Below are positions 11,264 to 20,850 of a stretch of 64,000 bases of DNA, one piece after another. The DNA is from Methyloligella halotolerans (GTDB lineage Bacteria; Pseudomonadota; Alphaproteobacteria; Rhizobiales; Methyloligellaceae). Both the position numbers and the translations under genes were made by a program. Every line of letters starts with the position of its first letter. The stretch's first letter is position 1. The notes beneath the pieces are model-generated. The model did no database searches. It saw only the letters and a list, made by a program, of their open reading frames with translations, and was not told the origin of the DNA. The stretch covers positions 620,001 through 684,000 of the forward strand of contig NZ_MASI01000001.1 of the NCBI RefSeq assembly GCF_001708935.1. The letters run 5' to 3'.

Positions 11264-12418
11264 TCAGGCTGCGGCTTCCGCCGGCGCCTGCTGCCGCTTC
11301 ACCAGCGCGACCCACGCGCTCAGGAAGCGTTCCACATCGGTCTCTTCGGTCTCCCAGCCAAGGCTCACCCGGATGGCGCCCTCGGCAAGCTTCGGCGGCA
11401 CGCCCATGGCCTCCAGTACGTGGGAGCGCTCCACCTTGCCGGACGAGCAAGCGCTGCCCGACGAGATGGCGACGCCTGCGAGATCGAGCCCGATGACGAG
11501 GGTCTCCGCCTTGGTGGCCGGAACGGCGAGACACACCGTGTTGGGCAACCGGTCGACGCCCGCGCCGAAAATAACGGTCTCTGACACGGCGGCGATGGCT
11601 TCTTCTTCGAGACGCTCCTTCAGAGGCCGGACCGCCTCCCGCATCGAATGGCCGGCCGCAAGCTCTGCGGCGACACCGAAGCCGACGATGGCGGCGACAT
11701 TCTCCGTCCCTGCACGGCGCCTTGTCTCCTGAGCACCGCCGGTGATCAGAGGCTCGATCTTGAGACCTTCCCGCAAGACCAGCGCGCCGATGCCCTTGGG
11801 CCCGCCGAGCTTATGGGCCGAGAGGCTCATCAGATCGGCACCGGAGGCTTGGAAGTTCAGGGCAACCTTGCCGGCGGCCTGGACCGCATCGACGTGGAGG
11901 ATGCCGCCAGCCGCATGAACGATCTCGGCCGCCTCGGCGACAGGCTGGATGACGCCCGTCTCGTTATTGGCGGCCATGACCGAAAAGACCGGCGCCGGCC
12001 GATCTTGCGCCTCCCCCTGGAGATGGGCCTCTGAAGCACAGTTCGCAAGCGCCTGGAGATCGAGGAGGCCTGTTTCGGTAACGGGGAGCCGTGCGGGCTC
12101 ATCGCCGCCGCAGCTGAGAACGGACGGATGCTCGATGGCGCTGACATAGGCGGCCGGGCGCTCGCCGCGGCGGCGCAGGCTCAGGGCGAGCGCATTGGCC
12201 TCGCTGCCGCCGGAGGTGAACACCACCTGGTTCGGCTCCACGCCCACCAGCCCGGCGACCTGGGCGCGGGCCTTCTCGACAGCGGCGCGCGCCTCGCGCC
12301 CTTCGCAATGCACGGATGAAGGATTGCCGCAGAGATCGAGGGCTTCGACCATCGCCTCGCGCACCGCAGGCCGCAGCGGCGCGGTGGCGTTATAATCGAG
12401 ATAGGAGCGTCTTTTCAT
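11264..12418 (-). CDS. IscS/NifS-like cysteine desulfurase, first gene of the SUF operon
   Basis: A 384-residue class V aminotransferase-fold desulfurase. Lys203 in LSAHKLGGPKG should bind pyridoxal phosphate, and Cys324 in SSGSACSSGK is the mobile-loop cysteine of group I desulfurases. The N-terminus YLDYNATAPLRP is typical. A strong GAGGAG ribosome site precedes ATG at 12418. It heads the operon and corresponds to the gene called sufS2 in rhizobial suf clusters, so the operon encodes both desulfurase types. The division of labour between the two cannot be read from sequence. Confidence 0.92.
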   Translation of the reverse strand: MKRRSYLDYNATAPLRPAVREAMVEALDLCGNPSSVHCEGREARAAVEKARAQVAGLVGVEPNQVVFTSGGSEANALALSLRRRGERPAAYVSAIEHPSVLSCGGDEPARLPVTETGLLDLQALANCASEAHLQGEAQDRPAPVFSVMAANNETGVIQPVAEAAEIVHAAGGILHVDAVQAAGKVALNFQASGADLMSLSAHKLGGPKGIGALVLREGLKIEPLITGGAQETRRRAGTENVAAIVGFGVAAELAAGHSMREAVRPLKERLEEEAIAAVSETVIFGAGVDRLPNTVCLAVPATKAETLVIGLDLAGVAISSGSACSSGKVERSHVLEAMGVPPKLAEGAIRVSLGWETEETDVERFLSAWVALVKRQQAPAEAAA

Positions 12419-12600
12419 GCTCTCCTCGACCGCGAGCGGCCATTCCTGATGCTAATGCCGCGCCTTAACGCCTCGGCCGGCCTCAGCCGCCTCGGTTAGC
12501 GCTTGCGCCGGACCCCGCGTACCATGCTATGAAGCGCGGCCCGTGGATCGGTATTCTGGCAGTCGATTGTGCCCCTGCCGATCCGGGTCAGCCGGCACGA

Positions 12601-12617
12601 TTTGGAACAGTTCTAAA
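12601..12617. promoter_or_regulatory. Irr-box (ICE)-like palindrome at the SUF operon start
   Basis: TTTGGAA and TTCTAAA are separated by CAG. The half sites are inverted copies with one mismatch, close to the TTTAGAA-N3-TTCTAAA form I recall for the iron control element bound by Irr. The site lies just downstream of the predicted -10 element, where bound protein would block initiation. Rhizobial suf operons are known targets of iron regulators, which supports the call. Confidence 0.55.
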
Positions 12618-12626
12618 TCTATGCAC

Positions 12627-12655
12627 CTAATAGATTTCCTGACCGGCTGAGTCAA
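12627..12655 (-). promoter_or_regulatory. candidate promoter of the SUF operon
   Basis: Read on the minus strand, TTGACT (12655-12650) and TATTAG (12632-12627) are separated by exactly 17 bases. The expected transcription start is near 12620, about 200 bases before the first start codon. The -35 match is strong and the -10 match is moderate (four of six). Confidence 0.5.
12640..12654. promoter_or_regulatory. RirA (IRO)-box-like TGA-N9-TCA site over the -35 element
   Basis: TGA at 12640-12642 and TCA at 12652-12654 are nine bases apart, the spacing of the IRO box bound by the Rrf2-family regulator RirA. It covers the predicted -35 of the SUF promoter. The pattern is short and occurs by chance fairly often, so position and context carry most of the weight. 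Confidence 0.4.
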
Positions 12656-12755
12656 GTTTACGAGGTCCGAAATGGCGGCGTCTGACGCCCCCTTCCGGCC
12701 CAGCGGGAAACGGGTCCGCCTGTCTTCCAGAACAACATTACGAGGTCGATGTTTC

Positions 12756-13418
12756 ATGCCCGAGGTGAATATCAGCGGACCGGCCGGTCGCATTGAGGCC
12801 CGCTATCACCACGAGAAGACGCCGAATGCACCGGTGGCGTTGATTCTGCATCCGCACCCCCAGTTCGGCGGCACGATGAACAATCAGGTGGTCTACCATC
12901 TGTATTACGCTTTCCAGCGGCGCGGCTTCTCCGTTCTGCGGTTCAATTTCCGGGGCGTGGGCCGGTCGGAAGGTCTGTTCGACAATGGCCCGGGCGAGCT
13001 GGCGGATGCCGCCACCGCGCTCGACTGGCTGCAGACCTACAATCCCGACGCCTCGACCTGCTGGATCGCCGGGGTCTCGTTCGGCGCCTGGATCGCCATG
13101 CAGCTCCTGATGCGCCGGCCGGAGATCGAAGGCTTCATTTCGGTCGCTCCGCCAGCCAATCTCTACGACTTCACCTTCCTTGCGCCCTGCCCCTCTTCGG
13201 GTCTCATGATCAACGGCGCGAACGACCGCGTCGTGCCGACGGAATCGGTGCGTACCCTGGTCGAGAAGCTGAAGACCCAGAAGGGCATCGTGATCGATCA
13301 CGCGGTGGTCGAAGAGGCGAACCATTTCTTCGAAGGCCGCATGGATGCGCTCATGGAGTCGGTCGACGAATATCTCGACAAGCGGCTCGGCGCGGCGCCC
13401 GAGGCCAAGAAGGCGTAG
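12756..13418 (+). CDS. alpha/beta hydrolase
   Basis: A 220-residue cytoplasmic alpha/beta-hydrolase fold protein. The nucleophile elbow is GVSFG, preceded by LHPHPQFGGTMNN with the oxyanion segment and FNFRGVGRSEG. The catalytic Asp is probably in NGANDRVVP and the His in EEANHFFEGR. This layout matches a widespread bacterial group of small predicted esterases whose substrate is unknown. Frame continues upstream to 12672, but ATG at 12756 has a GAGGT ribosome site and gives the family-like start. It is divergent from the SUF operon and convergent with anmK, so no partner is apparent. Confidence 0.85.
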   Translation: MPEVNISGPAGRIEARYHHEKTPNAPVALILHPHPQFGGTMNNQVVYHLYYAFQRRGFSVLRFNFRGVGRSEGLFDNGPGELADAATALDWLQTYNPDASTCWIAGVSFGAWIAMQLLMRRPEIEGFISVAPPANLYDFTFLAPCPSSGLMINGANDRVVPTESVRTLVEKLKTQKGIVIDHAVVEEANHFFEGRMDALMESVDEYLDKRLGAAPEAKKA

Positions 13419-13441
13419 CCGCTCCCACCGCTCACAATAGT

Positions 13442-14581
13442 TTATCGGCGGGGCGCTCTGGCGAGCCGCCCGCCGGTCATCGGCCGCGGGACGCCGGTGG
13501 TCGAGGGGAATGTGAGGGGCAGCTTGCGGAGCGCGCGCACGGCGAGGAAGCCGAAGGCCTCCGCCTCGAAATGCTCCGCCGACCAGCCCATCTCATCTGC
13601 CGAGGTCACGGGCTCGCTCACCGCTTCCACAATCGCCTGAACGATCGCCGGGTTCTTCGCTCCGCCGCCCGCCAGGACCCAACGGCGCGGGCGCTGGGGC
13701 AGATATTCCGCGCTTGCGGCGATCTCCCGGGCGGCCAGCGCCACGAGGGTCGCCGCACCGTCCTCCAAGCTGAGCTCCCGTTCGCTGAGACCCGGCAGAT
13801 CGTAGCGATCCAGGGATTTGGGCGGCTTCCGCCGATAATAGGGATGGCTCGCAAGACGCTTCAGCACGTCCTTGTCGACGGTGCCCCGCAAGGCCGCTTC
13901 TCCGTTGCGGTCGAAGGGAAGCCCGGCCTCCTGCTGCATCCACTCGTCGATCATGCAGTTCCCCGGACCGATATCGAAGGCGATGACCTTGCCATCGGCG
14001 CCGATCCAGGTCACGTTGGCGATGCCGCCGATATTGACCACGGCGAGCGGCTTTTCGAACCCGACCTCGTCGGACACAGCGCGATGATAGGCCGGCACCA
14101 GGGGTGCGCCCTGGCCGCCGGCGGCGATGTCGGCGGAGCGGAAGTCATGCACCACGTCGATCCGGGCGAGTTGTGCCAGGAGGGGGCCGTCGCCAAGCTG
14201 CCGCGTGATCCGGCGCGAGGCGTCGTGGAACACGGTCTGGCCGTGAAAGCCGATGAGGTTGATCTCGCTGCGGGAGATGCCGAAGGCATCGAGAAAATCG
14301 GTAATCGCGTCGGCGTGAAGCTCCGTCACCTCCCGCTCGACGGCTTCCAGCAGCGCCATATCCTCCGGGCTCGGAGCCTGGCTCTTGGGATGGGCCCCCC
14401 AAATCCGCCAGGCCGCCTTGGTCGCCTCGCGGACGCGATCGCGGGTATCGAGGGGATAGGGATAGCTCAGCCCCCTGCCCCGATCGGTCAGACGCTCGCC
14501 GTCGGTGGACAGCAACGCCACGTCGATCCCGTCCATGGAGGTGCCGCTCATGAGACCGATCACCGTCACCGCGTCGTGCAT
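13442..14581 (-). CDS. anmK: anhydro-N-acetylmuramic acid kinase (AnmK)
   Basis: A 379-residue cytoplasmic kinase that opens and phosphorylates 1,6-anhydro-MurNAc during cell-wall recycling. Motifs: GLMSGTSMDGIDVAL at the N-terminus, GFHGQTVFHD, GQGAPLVPAYHRA, NIGGIANVTWI and FDIGPGNCMID. C-terminal VLAGGGAKNP is also typical. Length matches the family. It is divergent from tyrS with 178 bases between. The other recycling genes are not in the window, though envelope genes mrcA and amiC lie further along. Confidence 0.95.
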   Translation of the reverse strand: MHDAVTVIGLMSGTSMDGIDVALLSTDGERLTDRGRGLSYPYPLDTRDRVREATKAAWRIWGAHPKSQAPSPEDMALLEAVEREVTELHADAITDFLDAFGISRSEINLIGFHGQTVFHDASRRITRQLGDGPLLAQLARIDVVHDFRSADIAAGGQGAPLVPAYHRAVSDEVGFEKPLAVVNIGGIANVTWIGADGKVIAFDIGPGNCMIDEWMQQEAGLPFDRNGEAALRGTVDKDVLKRLASHPYYRRKPPKSLDRYDLPGLSERELSLEDGAATLVALAAREIAASAEYLPQRPRRWVLAGGGAKNPAIVQAIVEAVSEPVTSADEMGWSAEHFEAEAFGFLAVRALRKLPLTFPSTTGVPRPMTGGRLARAPRR

Positions 14582-14759
14582 GGTTCCATCCCGTGCAATT
14601 TCTCAACAAAGCTGGTAGAGGCAGCTGGCCAAGTTTCCGGCCAGAGTTCTCATCCAGTCTTTGGTCTATTATTCCGGCTTTCCTGCGGCCCCGGAAGGCG
14701 CCGCCGGATCTCTATCCGCATCAGCCTAAACCCTGGGCATTACCGTAAGATATTCGACC

Positions 14760-16013
14760 ATGAGCGAGTTTCGATCCGATTTCCTAAAGGCGCTGGAAGC
14801 GCGCGGCTATATCCATCAGTGCACTGATCCGTCTGCCGTGGACGATCTGGCGGCGGACGGCCGGATCATCGCCTATATCGGCTTCGACTGCACCGCGCCC
14901 AGCCTACATGTGGGCCATCTGCTCGGCATCATGATGCTGCGCAAGCTCCAGCAGGCGGGCCACAAGCCCATCGTGCTCATCGGCGGCGGCACGTCCAAGG
15001 TCGGGGATCCTTCGGGCCGGGACGAATCGCGGAAGCTGCTGACTGAAGACGACATCGAGGCCAACAAGGCGAGCCTCAAGGAGGTATTCAAGTCGTTCCT
15101 CACCTTCGGCGACGGCAATACCGACGCCATGATGATCGACAATGACGAGTGGCTCGCCAAGCTGCATTACGTGCAGTTCCTGCGCGATTACGGGCGGCAT
15201 TTCAGCGTCAACCGTATGCTGAGCTTCGAATCCGTGAAGCAGCGGCTGGATCGCGAGCAGCCGCTAAGCTTCATCGAATTCAACTACATGGTCCTGCAGG
15301 CTTACGATTTCGTCGAGCTCTACAAGCGGTATGGCTGCCAGCTGCAGATGGGCGGATCCGACCAGTGGGGCAATATCGTCAACGGGATCGAGCTGGCCCG
15401 GCGCACCGAAGGCGTGGAGCTTTACGGGCTGACCACCAACCTGCTGACGACCGCCTCGGGCGCCAAGATGGGTAAGACGGCGAAGGGCGCCGTCTGGCTC
15501 AACCCGGACCTGCTCAGCCCTTACGACTACTGGCAGTTCTGGCGGAATACGGAAGACGGCGACGTCGGCCGGTTCCTGCGGCTGTTCACCGAGCTCTCCC
15601 TGGACGAGATCGCCAAGCTCGAGGCTCTCGAAGGCGCCTCGCTGAACGACGCCAAGAAGATCCTGGCGACGGAGGCCACCGCCTTGCTGCATGGACGGCA
15701 GGCGGCGAAAGAGGCCGCGGAGACGGCGCTTAAGACCTTCGAGCAGGGTGTGGCGGGCGACAGCCTGCCCCGTTTCCCCGTTCCGCCCGCGGCCCTTGAT
15801 GAAGGCTACGGCGTGCTGACGGCTTTCGTGGAAACCGGGCTCGTGGCTTCGACCAGCGAGGCGCGACGCCAGATCAAGGGCGGCGGGCTCAAGATCAACG
15901 ATGCGGTGGTGGACGATCCCAAGCGCCTGATCACCTATGACGATCTGAACGCGGAAGGGCTGATCAAGCTGTCGTTCGGTAAGAAGCGCCACGCGCTCCT
16001 GATGCCGCAATAA
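14760..16013 (+). CDS. tyrS: tyrosyl-tRNA synthetase
   Basis: A 417-residue class I synthetase that charges tRNA-Tyr. The HIGH-type motif appears as LHVGHLLG, the tyrosine pocket as [15 protein letters not shown], and the KMSKS-type loop as AKMGKTAKG, a variant common in bacterial TyrRS. The C-terminal S4 RNA-binding domain covers [22 protein letters not shown] at 14760 gives the expected start although no clear ribosome site is seen. The gene ends 13 bases from the convergent AsmA-like gene, with no obvious terminator between them. Confidence 0.96.
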   Translation: MSEFRSDFLKALEARGYIHQCTDPSAVDDLAADGRIIAYIGFDCTAPSLHVGHLLGIMMLRKLQQAGHKPIVLIGGGTSKVGDPSGRDESRKLLTEDDIEANKASLKEVFKSFLTFGDGNTDAMMIDNDEWLAKLHYVQFLRDYGRHFSVNRMLSFESVKQRLDREQPLSFIEFNYMVLQAYDFVELYKRYGCQLQMGGSDQWGNIVNGIELARRTEGVELYGLTTNLLTTASGAKMGKTAKGAVWLNPDLLSPYDYWQFWRNTEDGDVGRFLRLFTELSLDEIAKLEALEGASLNDAKKILATEATALLHGRQAAKEAAETALKTFEQGVAGDSLPRFPVPPAALDEGYGVLTAFVETGLVASTSEARRQIKGGGLKINDAVVDDPKRLITYDDLNAEGLIKLSFGKKRHALLMPQ

Positions 16014-16026
16014 GCCGGTTCGCCGC

Positions 16027-19000
16027 TCAGCGCTGGGCGCCGGCGCCCGGGGGCTGGCCCTGGAACTCGAAGATCTGGCGGAAGATGCCGGGCGCCACCA
16101 CGGACATGGGATTCACCAGCACGGCGGGATCGGACAGGCTGCCCTTGATGGCGAAGGTGATGCCGACGATGCCCTCCCCCTGGCGGCCCACCAGAAGGTT
16201 GCCAAGGATCGGAATCTGTCCGAGGGCCGAGTTCAGCCCGTAGAGGGGGACGTAGGTGCCGCCGAGATCGACGGTGTCCTGTTCGAAATTCACCCGCCCG
16301 CGCATGGTGGCGCCGAGGGTCGGCCCGTTCATATAGGCGTCTTGCAGCACGAACTGGCCGCTGCCGACGGTGAAGGGCGCCCGCAGCTTGTTGAAGGTGA
16401 TGCGTCCGCGGCGGTTCTGGCGGCGTTTCTGACCGAAGGCTGCCGCCGCGTCCTGGTCGCTCAGCACATCGTCCAGGACGCGATCACTGACCACCTCGAA
16501 ATCCTGCGCCCAGAGCTGACCGCTCTTGCTGTCGTTGGCGCCGGCATCCATGTCGACGAGGAGTGTGGCGCTGCCACCCTGGACCTGGCGGTAGAAGCCG
16601 ACCAGGCGGAAGGCATCGCCGGCATTGCCGGTCTCCGCGCGCAGGATGCGTTTGCCCTTTTCACGCTTGAGATTCACGGCCAGGGGCGCCTTGCCGTTGA
16701 GTTGTCCTTCCGCGTCGAGCGCCACCAGCTCTCCACCGCGCTTTTGCATGGTGACGCGCATCTGCTTCAGGGTCGTGCCGTAATAGCCGATGACGTTGTC
16801 CACCTGGACATCCATGTCGATATTCATGGCGTCGCTCGGTGTGCCCGACGCATCCCTGGCCAGCTCGCCCGCGGAGAACAGCGAGCGGAAAGCCTGCTTG
16901 CCGTCATAGGACGCCCCCGCGCCGTGACCTTCAGCACATTGTCCGGTCCCCGCTCGCCGCCGATTTCGACATGGGTGAGCGCGTTGAACGAAAAGTCGCT
17001 GAAGTGAAAGGATTTGAGGCCGAGATCTTCGTTGAGGGCGATCCAGCCGTCGATGTTGACGTCGTTCTCGCCCCGGACCTTGAGGTCGTTGAGGACCGTG
17101 GTGCCGCCCTGGCCTTCGTCGATATCGAAGGTGATCGTGGCGCGGCGGCCCGAGGGCTTGGTCCAACCCATGCCGGCGACCACGACCTGCGTGTTCGTGA
17201 GATCGGCTTCGACCGAGAGGTCCGGCTTTTCGGCCTGGGGATCGGAAATGGAAATCGTCACGGGAAGCAAGCCGGTCACGAGTTCGTTGATGCCGAGGCC
17301 GAGCTTGTCGCGGGTGGCCGCGTCGAGCACGGCGCTGAGCTTGACCGGAGGTTGGCTCTCCTTGGGCATGCCGAAGAGCCGCTGAACCGTCACCTGAGCC
17401 GGTATCTCCTTCACAACGAGGTCGCCCTGGAGCATGAGGGCCTTCTCGGTGACATCGACCTGGTAGGTTCCGCCCTGGATGTCGAGATCGCCGATCACGT
17501 TCGCAGCCACGACATCGGTCACCGTCGCCTTACCGTTGAAGCTAATCTCCTCAGGCTTCAAATCCTTCTTCAGCGGGATCGTGACTGCGAAATCGCCCCG
17601 CACCCGGCCGCCGAAGCTGGTCGGGTCCTTCCCCATATCCTTCATGAAGTTTAGCGGCTCGTTGTCGAGGAGCTGGAGGACGGCGGACAGACCGCCGTCG
17701 CCGGAGAAGGTGACCACGCCCGTATCCTGATCCGGGCGGAGATCGGCGACCGCGTAGCGGCCATTGTTCAGCGCGATGCGTTCGCCGGACGCCAGGCTGA
17801 CGCTTCCTTCCGGCACCTCGGCATAGAAGCTCGCCCCGCGGAGATGGAGAGAGGCCGCTGGGATGCTGACCGGCGGCATGCCCTCGAAATAGGTGACCTG
17901 GAGATTCTCCAGATCCATATCGAAGGTGACGGGCTGGGAATACTCCGCGCCGTGGTCGATCACCTGGTCGATCTCGCCCGGACCGATATTGATGTCGATG
18001 GTGCCGCCGAGGACCTGGCCGCCGGAGACGTTCTCGCCGGCCCACTCGCGCGCGCCGGCTGCGACGAATTTCGGCCAGAACTGCTTCAGCACCTCGATGG
18101 GCATGGGGCTGATCTTGCCCTTGATGGTCATCGCCGGGCTGGTCCCTTCGGCATTGACGAGCTTGCCGGAGAGCTTTGCTTCGGCGCTGCCTTCGCGGAG
18201 GACCAGGCTGTCGACGGTGACTACCTTGGCGGCGGGGCCGACCGAGCCCTTGGCGCTCAGCTCATCGGCCGCGATGGGCGGCACGCCGAATTCGTCGGCG
18301 GCGAGGAACGCTTCGTCGGCCTTCAGGCGGTAATCCCAGCGCTCGATCTTTCCAGCATCGTCCTTCACCGCATCGAAGCTGCCGCTCATAGCGATCCGGC
18401 TGCGTCCCCAGCGCAAGCTGGACGGCTTCACGATCACGCGGTCCTGACCTTCCGGATAGGCCAGGTGGAACTCGCCGGAATCGACCCAGATTGGATGCTC
18501 CTTTTCCCAGGGGACCGTGATGTCGCCTGGCTTGAGCTCCAGCCCGGCCTCCCAGCTGATCACCCGGCCCTTCTCAGAAAGCTGAATATCGGCATCGGCC
18601 GTGATCGGGATGTTGAGGGCTTGGAGAGCCAAGCGGTCGGGGAACTTGTCGGCAAGGGTCGACGGCACGAAGTCCTCCACCCTCACATTCACGGAGAGCC
18701 TGTTCCGCTTGGGATCCTGGGCCGTGCTGAACTCGAGCCGCCAATCGCCCCGGTCGGAGCGCATGGTGGCCTCGCCCACAAGGCGGCTGCGCCATTTCTC
18801 ATGCTTCAGGTCGACGGAGAAATCCGGCACCTCCCAGAAGGTCTGCTTGCCGTTGTGGCTCAGCAGCACCAGGGCATCTTCCACACCGAACCGGTTCAGG
18901 TAGGAGTTGCTTCCCTGGCGCGCGCGCTCGAAAACCTCGCTTACGGTCTCGGTGACGTTGAGGCGCTCGCCGGCGGCTTTGTTGGCGCGGGCAACCAGCT

Positions 19001-19634
19001 CTTCGTTAGGAACCAGTTCTCCGAAAGGAGAGGCCTGAGACGCGCCTCGGGAGGGCTGAGGAATCGGAAGGGCATCGGCATCGCCCGCTTCGGAGAAGCT
19101 CAGGGCGAGTCCCTGCTCGTCGGAATAGAACAACAACAGACGCGCGCCGATGAAATCGACGCTGCCCGGCGCGATACGGCCGGCGAGCAGCGCGTTGCCG
19201 CTCAGACCGACGGCGGCGAACGGCGCCTGGGCCAGTACCGCGCCCTCACCATCGACGAGCCGGATATTCTTGAGGCGAAAGGCGACACCCGGGCCGTCAG
19301 GCGAACGCTGAAGGATGGCGTCGCCGATCTCCACATGCATGTCCTGGAGCTCGCCGTTGATGGCCTCCTCCACGGCGGGCACGAGGCTCGGCAGGGAGAT
19401 CGGCCCCTGGGCGAGGCGGCCGTAGCCGGCGAGGATGATGACGAAGCCGATGACCAGGATGCCGGCGAATACCTCGCGGGCAACGCGGGCGCCCCGGGAG
19501 GAGAGCTTGCGCAGCTCCTTCTGCACAGGAGGCGGCAAGCGATTGGCCAAAGCGCGCCCCTGCGCCGGAAGCGCCATAAGGGCCCGCCCCCTACCTGACC
19601 ATTTTACGAGCGCAGTTGAAGTCGGCTTGTCCAT
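16027..19634 (-). CDS. large AsmA/YhdP-like (DUF3971) envelope protein, interrupted by an apparent one-base deletion
   Basis: One gene split into two frames, about 1,202 residues when joined. A single membrane segment (VFAGILVIGFVIILAGYG) lies near residue 60 and the rest is predicted periplasmic. The long beta-rich body and the C-terminal block QIPILGNLLVGRQGEGIVGITFAIKG match AsmA-like/DUF3971 proteins, which are proposed to help carry phospholipid to the outer membrane. The break is at the C run 16914-16918: adding one base turns TARG-RPM into TARG-ASYDGKQAFRS and rejoins the conserved C-terminus. The protein has no recognisable catalytic residues. Exact subfamily is uncertain. Confidence 0.82.
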
Positions 19635-20059
19635 GCAAATGAAACTAGCTGGCGCCCTCTCCCGGGCGGCGTTTAGCGCCGCCTTCGTTCATCCGTGCAG
19701 CGTCGACCGAACCAAGCTTGGCATATCGGCGACGCCGGACTCTAGCTTAGCCCGACTACGAGGCTGATTTCATGGCCAGTTTTTACGGTATCCCCGAAAG
19801 AGTCGAACCCGCTCGGCGCAGCAAGCGCCTTTTATCGATTCCTTTCTCGGATATTTCGCATAAGACGGGGAAAAATCGACCAAACGAAGGCGCCTGAGGC
19901 CCGCGCGGCAAGGCCGTTATGGGACGCGAAAATTTATGCTCCGCCCTTAGAAACTCCGGGACAATCAGGGTCCGGGGCTCTATGGTTCGGACCAGCAACA
20001 TGCCGCTAAACGGAAGCGTTTGGCGGTCCCTGACAGTATTCGCTTCGGAGGGACGGGAG
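19635..20059. other. divergent intergenic region before the bactofilin gene
   Basis: These 425 bases contain no convincing gene. Near the AsmA-like gene is a GC-rich inverted repeat (GGCGGCG, TTTAG, CGCCGCC) at about 19668. An AT-rich stretch near 19930 could hold promoter elements for bactofilin. A hairpin close to the bactofilin start is listed separately. Confidence 0.4.
20003..20026 (+). promoter_or_regulatory. leader hairpin upstream of bactofilin
   Basis: CCGCTAAACG (20003-20012) and CGTTTGGCGG (20017-20026) form a ten-pair stem with one G-U wobble and a GAAG loop. It ends 33 bases before the bactofilin start. There is no following T run, so it is not an intrinsic terminator. It may be a protein-binding palindrome or an mRNA structure. 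Confidence 0.4.
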
Positions 20060-20725
20060 ATGTTTACGAAAAAGCCAGAGCGAGACACGGCAGGAGACAG
20101 CAGTAAGTCTTTGGGACAACGGCTGACAGGCGATTCGCGGCCATTCGGCGAGCGCCCTACGCCGTCGTCAAAGCCTGCGGCGCCGGCGCCGAGCATGCCC
20201 AGCGCCTCATCCTATAGCGGCAAGGCGGTCCCCTCGATCATCGGCGAAGATCTTACGATCGTCGGCAACGTAACCTCCAAGGGCGAGATCCAGGTCGACG
20301 GCGAGATCCAGGGCGACGTGCATTGCGTGTCCCTGCTGCTCGGCGAGAAATCCCGCGTGATCGGTGGCGTAGTCGCCGATGACGTCGTGGTGCGCGGCAG
20401 CGTGAGCGGCTCCATCAGCGGCATGCGGGTGACCCTGCAGGCGCAGTCCCACGTGGAAGGCGACATCTACCACCAGAGCCTCTCCATTGAGCAGGGCGCC
20501 TATTTCGAAGGGAAATCCCGTCGGGTGGAAGATCCGGTCAAGGAAGCGCGGCAGTCCCGGGAGACCGGAAAACCCGCCGCCGAGCCAGCGAAGACCGCCA
20601 CCGGTTTCGGCTCCGCGTTCGGCGCCAACACCACATCTTCGGCTTCCACGCCGGCGGATTCCGACGACGACGCTCTGACGCTTTCCGACGACGCCTCCGA
20701 CGAGAAGGCGAAGGCGGCCGAATAG
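20060..20725 (+). CDS. bactofilin family cytoskeletal protein
   Basis: A 221-residue bactofilin. These proteins self-assemble without nucleotide into filaments that scaffold wall enzymes at specific cell sites. A disordered, Pro/Ser-rich N-terminus (about 55 residues) precedes the repetitive beta-helix core running from SIIGEDLTIVGNV to QGAYFEGKSRR, with the regular V/I-G spacing of the family. The tail is Asp/Ser-rich and low complexity. ATG at 20060 follows a GGAGG and GGGAG stretch and gives the usual short N-terminus. The frame continues upstream but without family similarity. A strong terminator follows. Confidence 0.92.
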   Translation: MFTKKPERDTAGDSSKSLGQRLTGDSRPFGERPTPSSKPAAPAPSMPSASSYSGKAVPSIIGEDLTIVGNVTSKGEIQVDGEIQGDVHCVSLLLGEKSRVIGGVVADDVVVRGSVSGSISGMRVTLQAQSHVEGDIYHQSLSIEQGAYFEGKSRRVEDPVKEARQSRETGKPAAEPAKTATGFGSAFGANTTSSASTPADSDDDALTLSDDASDEKAKAAE

Positions 20726-20770
20726 CGACGGATTCTTCCAAGCTGCTCACGCGAACAAATCGTTGAATCG

Positions 20771-20800
20771 AAAAGGGGACCCGCCGAGGTCCCCTTTTTT
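20771..20800. terminator. intrinsic terminator after bactofilin, shared with convergent prfB
   Basis: An eleven-pair perfect stem (20771-20781 with 20788-20798) has a six-base loop and is followed by T residues on the plus strand. A-rich sequence on the other side means it can act for both convergent transcripts. Confidence 0.9.
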
Positions 20801-20850
20801 GTATCTACGCTAGTGTCTTGCGCTGACCGCTGGCCGCTCGACGGCAGCCG

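Larger units (their letters stand above)
12419..12755. other. divergent control region between the SUF operon and the hydrolase gene
   Basis: These 337 bases contain no convincing gene. The half nearest the hydrolase holds a promoter-like pair on the minus strand with two iron-regulator-like sites, listed separately. The half nearest the desulfurase gene would be an untranslated leader of about 200 bases. No clear promoter facing the hydrolase was identified. Confidence 0.5.

Noticed and set aside
16027-17166. Separate gene at the end of the AsmA-like gene
   Set aside because: Its first 80 or so residues are non-coding in character and its remainder continues the upstream protein after one missing base, so it is part of one gene.
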